Origin: Puniceicoccales bacterium
GTDB taxonomy: Bacteria > Verrucomicrobiota > Verrucomicrobiia > Opitutales > Oceanipulchritudinaceae
DNA: 5,968 nucleotides
Reading direction: 5' to 3'
NCBI GenBank assembly: GCA_030595525.1
Contig: JAUVDD010000112.1
Location: 1 to 5,968, forward strand
Translations under genes and position numbers: made by a program
Shown here: positions 5,366-5,968 of the stretch, in pieces
How positions within the stretch are numbered: the first letter of the stretch is position 1
Layout of the letters: each line of letters opens with the position of its first letter
Notes under the pieces: model-generated
The model's database searches: none
Told to the model about the DNA's origin: nothing
Seen by the model: only the letters and a program-made list of their open reading frames with translations

Positions 5366-5968
5366 ATGAAACAGCTGACTGAAAGAAGCAGTAAAAGGCG
5401 ACCGGGGGGGCAGAATCTATTGGTAGTGCTGGCGTGTACAATGAGTGTATTTCTAGTCAGCCAGTTGTTGGCGGAAGAAGTGGAATCCACAGCTGTGAAG
5501 ACTGTCAGCGAATCAGAAGTATTGTTGGACAAGCATCTGGACAAAACGACATCGCGGGAGGAAACAGGACTGGAATATATCCGGAGTGGCTGGACCTATA
5601 ACTGTATGGAGTGTCACCGGTCCCTTGAAGCAAACTGGCATCTGCCAGACCAGTTGATGGAACACCGCGGATTTGAACTGAAGCATGGGACCAACCGGTT
5701 TTGTTTAAACTGTCATCACCCGGAGAACAGAAACGTTTACGTGGATTATGACGGATCAGAAATCGCAGAGGAAGCAGTAGTATTACTTTGTGCGAAGTGC
5801 CATGGCCCTCAGCATCGGGATTGGAAGAAGGGCGCACATGGGCGTCGGAACGGCTACTGGGATACTTCCCGTGGGGAATCCAGAAAATTGAGCTGTATTC
5901 AGTGCCATGATCCGCACGACCCCGCATTTAAAGCGATGGAACCACTGACTGCACCATCATACCCCAGC
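5366..5968 (+). CDS. Multihaem cytochrome c, C-terminus cut by window edge
   Basis: 201 codons are open to the right edge. An N-terminal signal or anchor has a basic start (Lys10, Arg11, Arg12) and a hydrophobic stretch (18-36), consistent with export to the periplasm, where haem is attached. Four CXXCH haem c sites are present: CMECH (80-84), CLNCH (113-117), CAKCH (142-146) and CIQCH (177-181). Other histidines (92, 100, 107, 118, 150, 158, 184) are numerous enough for bis-histidine ligation of all four haems. The protein most likely carries electrons between a quinol-linked complex and a terminal reductase or oxidase. The downstream part, and perhaps further haems, is missing, so the complex cannot be named. 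The signal region contains seven G bases in a row (5404-5410). No strong ribosome site precedes the ATG at 5366. It is divergent from the DUF2147 gene. Confidence 0.88.
   Translation, partial: MKQLTERSSKRRPGGQNLLVVLACTMSVFLVSQLLAEEVESTAVKTVSESEVLLDKHLDKTTSREETGLEYIRSGWTYNCMECHRSLEANWHLPDQLMEHRGFELKHGTNRFCLNCHHPENRNVYVDYDGSEIAEEAVVLLCAKCHGPQHRDWKKGAHGRRNGYWDTSRGESRKLSCIQCHDPHDPAFKAMEPLTAPSYPS

Noticed and set aside
5505..5927. 140-codon open frame on the minus strand opposite the cytochrome gene
   Set aside because: It is fully antisense to the four CXXCH haem motifs of a clear cytochrome c and its translation shows no recognisable domain.

Overview
The window looks like chromosomal housekeeping DNA from a Gram-negative-type bacterium of moderate GC content. 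The gene mix is a Uup-type ABC-F protein, AccA, a small SET-domain protein, an exonuclease III, a SpoIIAA-like protein, an exported DUF2147 protein and a periplasmic-type multihaem cytochrome c. That mix, plus a degenerate hexamer repeat in an intergenic region, would suit the Planctomycetes-Verrucomicrobia-Chlamydiae group, perhaps Verrucomicrobiota. This is inference from gene content only. No phage, insertion sequence, CRISPR, tRNA or rRNA is visible, and no gap without a gene exceeds about 120 bases.

Left block (1-2980, minus strand): a co-directional run of a small TPR protein, accA (carboxyltransferase alpha subunit of acetyl-CoA carboxylase) and uup, which runs off the left edge. accA and uup are 8 bases apart and probably co-transcribed. 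The 86-base gap before accA carries a 36-base tract of degenerate six-base repeats.

Middle block (3042-4339, plus strand): diverging from the TPR gene, a SET-domain protein overlaps an exonuclease III/AP endonuclease gene by 4 bases (ATGA), so the two are probably translationally coupled. The exonuclease stop codon directly abuts the stop codon of the convergent SpoIIAA-like gene.

Right block (4340-5968): the SpoIIAA-like gene and a DUF2147 gene lie on the minus strand. Diverging from them is a c-type cytochrome with four CXXCH haem sites in its first 201 residues, running off the right edge. It probably begins a respiratory or electron-transfer locus beyond the window.

I see no clearly new system. 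The points most worth checking are the altered PGAYPG-type motif in AccA, the hexamer repeat in the accA leader, the SET/exonuclease III coupling, and the cytochrome locus at the right edge.
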